Shown piece after piece: positions 63,931 to 64,000 of a stretch of DNA of 64,000 nucleotides (positions within the stretch are counted from its first letter, which is position 1; each line of letters opens with the position of its first letter). Position numbers and translations under genes: made by a program. This DNA comes from Dendrophyllia cribrosa (taxonomy: Eukaryota; Cnidaria; Anthozoa; Scleractinia; Dendrophylliidae). The notes beneath the pieces are model-generated. The model searched no databases. It was given only the letters and a program-made list of their open reading frames with translations, and had not been told where the DNA came from. The stretch is from contig JAJLRJ010000007.1 of NCBI GenBank assembly GCA_024195265.1, forward strand, positions 13,790,328 to 13,854,327, given 5' to 3'.

Positions 63931-64000
63931 CTACCGAAAAAAAAAAATTGTGGGTAAATTCCAAATGATTTTGCAAAACTGACATTATGACAAGGCACTT

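Overview
This is metazoan nuclear DNA, AT-rich, intron-bearing and dominated by mobile elements. No bacterial operons, rRNA or functional tRNA genes were found. The mix of elements (Penelope-like, tyrosine-recombinase retroelements, CACTA/Tnp2-type transposases, SAP- and THAP-coding elements, many TTAA/TA foldback MITEs) plus orphan kinases is what I would expect of a cnidarian, most likely a stony coral. That assignment is inference from protein style, not from a search.

Layout. 1-8 kb: remnants of two or three minus-strand spliced genes of unknown family (one with three phase-consistent exons, 4805-6624), tandem repeats and MITEs. 8.24-16.51 kb: an 8.3-kb element with terminal inverted repeats and arrays of a subterminal motif. 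Its minus-strand reading frames encode an acidic/basic heptad-repeat region, a DDE-transposase-like region, and a SAP plus duplicated Tudor/chromo-like tail. A second 1.9-kb element with a TTAA duplication splits the reading frame. 18.6-26.0 kb: a Ser/Thr-rich exon divergent from a two-exon CACTA/Tnp2 (Transposase_21-like) gene whose 3.6-kb intron holds two MITEs and a 2-kb element with a 5-bp target duplication. 26-35 kb: eroded exons, MITEs, a kinase-domain exon and local duplications.

35.7-40.3 kb: exons of a second Tnp2-like transposase, a 5'-truncated Penelope-like element (reverse transcriptase plus GIY-YIG) with a hammerhead-like motif downstream, and a Myb/SANT-like pseudogene. 41.5-43.5 kb: an OTU-protease-like pseudogene interrupted by a 1147-bp Mutator-like element (about 200-bp inverted arms, perfect 9-bp target duplication) carrying the N-lobe of a protein kinase. 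43.9-46.5 kb: an unrecognised pseudogene and a gag/RT retroelement relic.

47.3-62.4 kb: one Ngaro/PAT-type tyrosine-recombinase retrotransposon (minus strand: SAP/zinc-knuckle gag, RT, RNase H, recombinase). It has the diagnostic split direct repeats A1-ORFs-B1-A2-B2. Its pol is split by an 8.9-kb insertion (about 50657-59528) that itself encodes a zinc-finger tyrosine recombinase, carries a 78-bp satellite, and holds a further nested element with a THAP-like reading frame and a SAP-domain reading frame pointing inward. The last kilobase has a spliced gene fragment of unknown family.

The main story is serial nesting. In three places the two halves of an interrupted reading frame can be recognised on either side of the insertion, so the order of events can be read from sequence. 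Almost all coding regions are damaged by stops or frameshifts. I could run no searches, so family names rest on motifs read by eye.
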